A stretch of DNA of 64,000 nt, from NCBI RefSeq assembly GCF_001816165.1, contig NZ_MDZC01000021.1, positions 32,906 through 96,905 of the forward strand. Direction: 5' to 3'. Under the pieces are notes generated by a model. It was not told the origin of the DNA. It searched no databases and was given only the letters and a program-made list of their open reading frames with translations. Below are positions 62,578 through 64,000 of the stretch, piece by piece. Position numbers and translations under genes: made by a program. Numbering within the stretch: the first letter of the stretch is position 1; the number at the start of each line of letters is the position of its first letter. The DNA comes from Hymenobacter glacialis (GTDB taxonomy: Bacteria; Bacteroidota; Bacteroidia; Cytophagales; Hymenobacteraceae).

Positions 62578-63372
62578 TCAACGGCCCCGCCCGATAACCG
62601 TCTGCAGGGTGGCGGTGGTGCGGCGTCCGTTCTGATAAGCTGGGCCCCACGGTGGCGTATTGCGAACGGCTGACTCGAGTGCTTGGCGCCCGGCGTCATC
62701 CAGCGTGAGTTGACCACCGATGGCTTTCACCCGTGCGAAACCCAACTCATCGACTGCAAGCTCCAATTCTAGCGTAGCCCCCCGCTTCAGTTGCTGCCGT
62801 TGTGGCGCCGCAGTCAATACCTTTTCCAAATACTGGGTGAATTGAAAATTGTCGTACGCTATAAATTGTGGGGCACGGTCCGTCGGTACGATGCCAGTGG
62901 GCTTGGCCACAAACGTCGCCGGCATTTTAGCGGCCACGCGCTTGGCTGCGCCACCAAATGCGCCTTGCTGGGAACCGAACAGGGCGGTGGACTCACTGGC
63001 CGCAAACCACACGTGGTTTAAACTGTCGCGAACGGCAAACGTAACCGTTGGGAAGCTGCCGGCCTGTTGGTAGCACACTACATCGGCGTAGAGAAAAGGA
63101 AAACCGGCACGCTGCTCCAGCAACTGCGCCAGGGTATCCTGCTCCGTCGTGACGCGGTAGCCGTTGGATTGCAACTGCTGCCGCAACGGTGCGAGTACCG
63201 CGCTAAAATCCTTGGTAGAATTGATGAGTAACGGGCCAGCCGGATTGGATACGCTGAGGTAAACCACCGGCCGTTGCGCGTGGGCTTCCGATGCGAGTAG
63301 CGCGAAAACGCTGGTTAGCAGACAAATTACCCATTGACAAAGGAAGGCAGGAATTCTTTTTGGTAGGAGCAT
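62578..63372 (-). CDS. Exported protein with TonB-C-like C-terminal domain
   Basis: A 264-residue protein with an N-terminal hydrophobic signal (FLCQWVICLLTSVFALLASE, cleavage probably after AHA). The middle is an uncharacterised alpha/beta region (VVYLSVSNPAGPLLINSTKD, YADVVCYQQAGSFPTVTFAV). The last 70 residues (LELELAVDELGFARVKAIGG, ALESAVRNTPPWGPAYQNGR) resemble the energy-transducer TonB C-terminal fold seen in many Bacteroidota proteins. It lacks the Pro-rich linker and long anchor of true TonB. The start at 63372 replaces a TTG 15 bases upstream. Confidence 0.7.
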   Translation of the reverse strand: MLLPKRIPAFLCQWVICLLTSVFALLASEAHAQRPVVYLSVSNPAGPLLINSTKDFSAVLAPLRQQLQSNGYRVTTEQDTLAQLLEQRAGFPFLYADVVCYQQAGSFPTVTFAVRDSLNHVWFAASESTALFGSQQGAFGGAAKRVAAKMPATFVAKPTGIVPTDRAPQFIAYDNFQFTQYLEKVLTAAPQRQQLKRGATLELELAVDELGFARVKAIGGQLTLDDAGRQALESAVRNTPPWGPAYQNGRRTTATLQTVIGRGR

Positions 63373-63529
63373 GGCGTGATTTATCAACAGAAGGCTGTGT
63401 CAGCCGGCCGATTGGGTTTCTTGACTTGTTATGGTTGAAAGGTAATTGGATTCAAGAAAACGGTAGAATTTTTAACCTTTTACCAAAAAAGCCCGGGACC
63501 TCACGGTCTTGTCCTTACCCAAAACTTGA

Positions 63530-63562
63530 AAGAGCGCCGGCCGGCAGGTCGGCGCTCTTTTT
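63530..63562. terminator. Hairpin with T-run just upstream of the transposase
   Basis: The stem AAGAGCGCCG / CGGCGCTCTT around GCCGGCAGGT is followed by TTTT, 24 bp before the transposase ATG. It may insulate the IS element from outside transcription. Confidence 0.7.
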
Positions 63563-63585
63563 TGGTTTCGTGGTAGCTTGCGAGC

Positions 63586-64000
63586 ATGAGTATTTCGACG
63601 CATTTCGGGGACGCCCAGCAGTGGGCGCAGACACATTTTGGCGCGGTGGGGCTGGGCGATGTGCGCCGCAACCGGCGGGTGTGTACCCTGGCGGCGGGCT
63701 GGGCCCGGGAACCCGGGGCTAGCATTCCGCGCCTGAGTCAGGGACAGGCGTATGCCAGCAAGGCCGCTTACACGCTGCTGGGGCACCCGCAGGCTACCCC
63801 GCCCCGGATGCGTTGCAAGCGCCGCACCGCCAGCACGTGAGCCAGCAGCTTCAGGCCCCCGGCACCTACCTGCTCATTGAGGACACGACCGAGGTGAGCT
63901 GGCCCGAGGCCGCCGAGCGCCGCCCCGGCCTGGGGCCCGTGGGGCAGGGCAAGGCCTACAGCCAGGGGGTGCTGCTGCACTCGCTGTGGCCGCGGCCTGG
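63586..64000 (+). pseudogene. IS4/Tn5-type transposase, frameshifted and cut by the window end
   Basis: The first 75 residues match the Tn5-type N-terminal DNA-binding domain: QWAQTHFGAVGLGDVRRNRR, then PGASIPRLSQGQAYASKAAY. This frame ends at a stop at 63838. Coding clearly continues one base earlier from about 63801 (PDALQAPHRQHV, then TYLLIEDTTEVSWPE), carrying the first catalytic Asp of the DDE triad in EDTT and later KAYSQGVLLHSLW. That frame is open to 64000. A one-base deletion has probably inactivated this copy. The end of the element is outside the window. Confidence 0.75.

Overview
The window looks like chromosomal DNA from a Hymenobacter-like member of the Bacteroidota (Cytophagales). 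Several sequence features point that way. There are type IX secretion (T9SS) cargo proteins with gliding-motility-type (CHU_C) or type A C-terminal sorting domains, and a PorP/SprF protein. Promoter-like sites of the TAnnTTTG type occur, Shine-Dalgarno sites are generally absent, and GC content is high. GTG starts are used, and succinate dehydrogenase genes are in the order sdhC-sdhA-sdhB. This assignment is inferred from gene content, not from a marker-gene comparison.

Layout. 1-8 kb: a truncated outer-membrane protein, a two-domain fasciclin lipoprotein, an alpha/beta hydrolase whose nucleophile position reads Gly, an M2 peptidase lipoprotein, an MtfA-type peptidase with a SEC-C tail, and a beta-barrel protein. 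7.7-12 kb: a YihY/BrkB membrane protein, a DbpA-like DEAD-box helicase preceded by a perfect 37-bp hairpin and overlapping a small tyrosine-phosphatase gene, a DUF2062 protein and an FMN reductase. 12.2-16 kb: sdhCAB with a palindromic repeat inside the operon. 16.2-22.4 kb: two tandem paralogous giant CHU_C proteins. 22.6-24.7 kb: fabD and a glycosyltransferase-like membrane protein. 24.9-30.5 kb: a PorP/SprF protein downstream of a 1532-residue adhesin-like protein with seven Ig-like repeats. 30.8-36.3 kb: folK, a hydrolase, a polyprenyl synthase, a zinc-ribbon-like protein, a cytochrome P450 and a universal stress protein. 36.5-43.7 kb: a TlpA-type lipoprotein, aconitase, a TPR lipoprotein, an EcsC protein, a Dph6-like ATPase and a DUF2459 protein. 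43.8-46.2 kb: an AT-rich stretch with a perfect palindrome in front of umuDC. 46.2-53.1 kb: a T9SS subtilase, PaaN and several small uncharacterised genes. 53.3-61.7 kb: a TonB-dependent receptor, two hydrophilic acidic proteins, a small GNAT protein, a T9SS-secreted endonuclease I, a rhodanese and RecQ. 61.9-64 kb: a frameshifted lipoprotein gene, a TonB-C-like protein and the start of a frameshifted IS4/Tn5-type transposase.

Much of the window is core metabolism (sdhCAB, acnA, fabD, folK, prenyl synthase) mixed with cell-surface genes that depend on the T9SS. Four related palindromic repeats and one separate 37-bp palindrome lie between genes. I did not find a clear phage, defence island, CRISPR array or tRNA/rRNA gene. 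The most distinctive signals are the umuDC palindrome, the hairpins beside the helicase and near 36.4 kb, the REP-like element inside sdh, and the tandem CHU_C pair.
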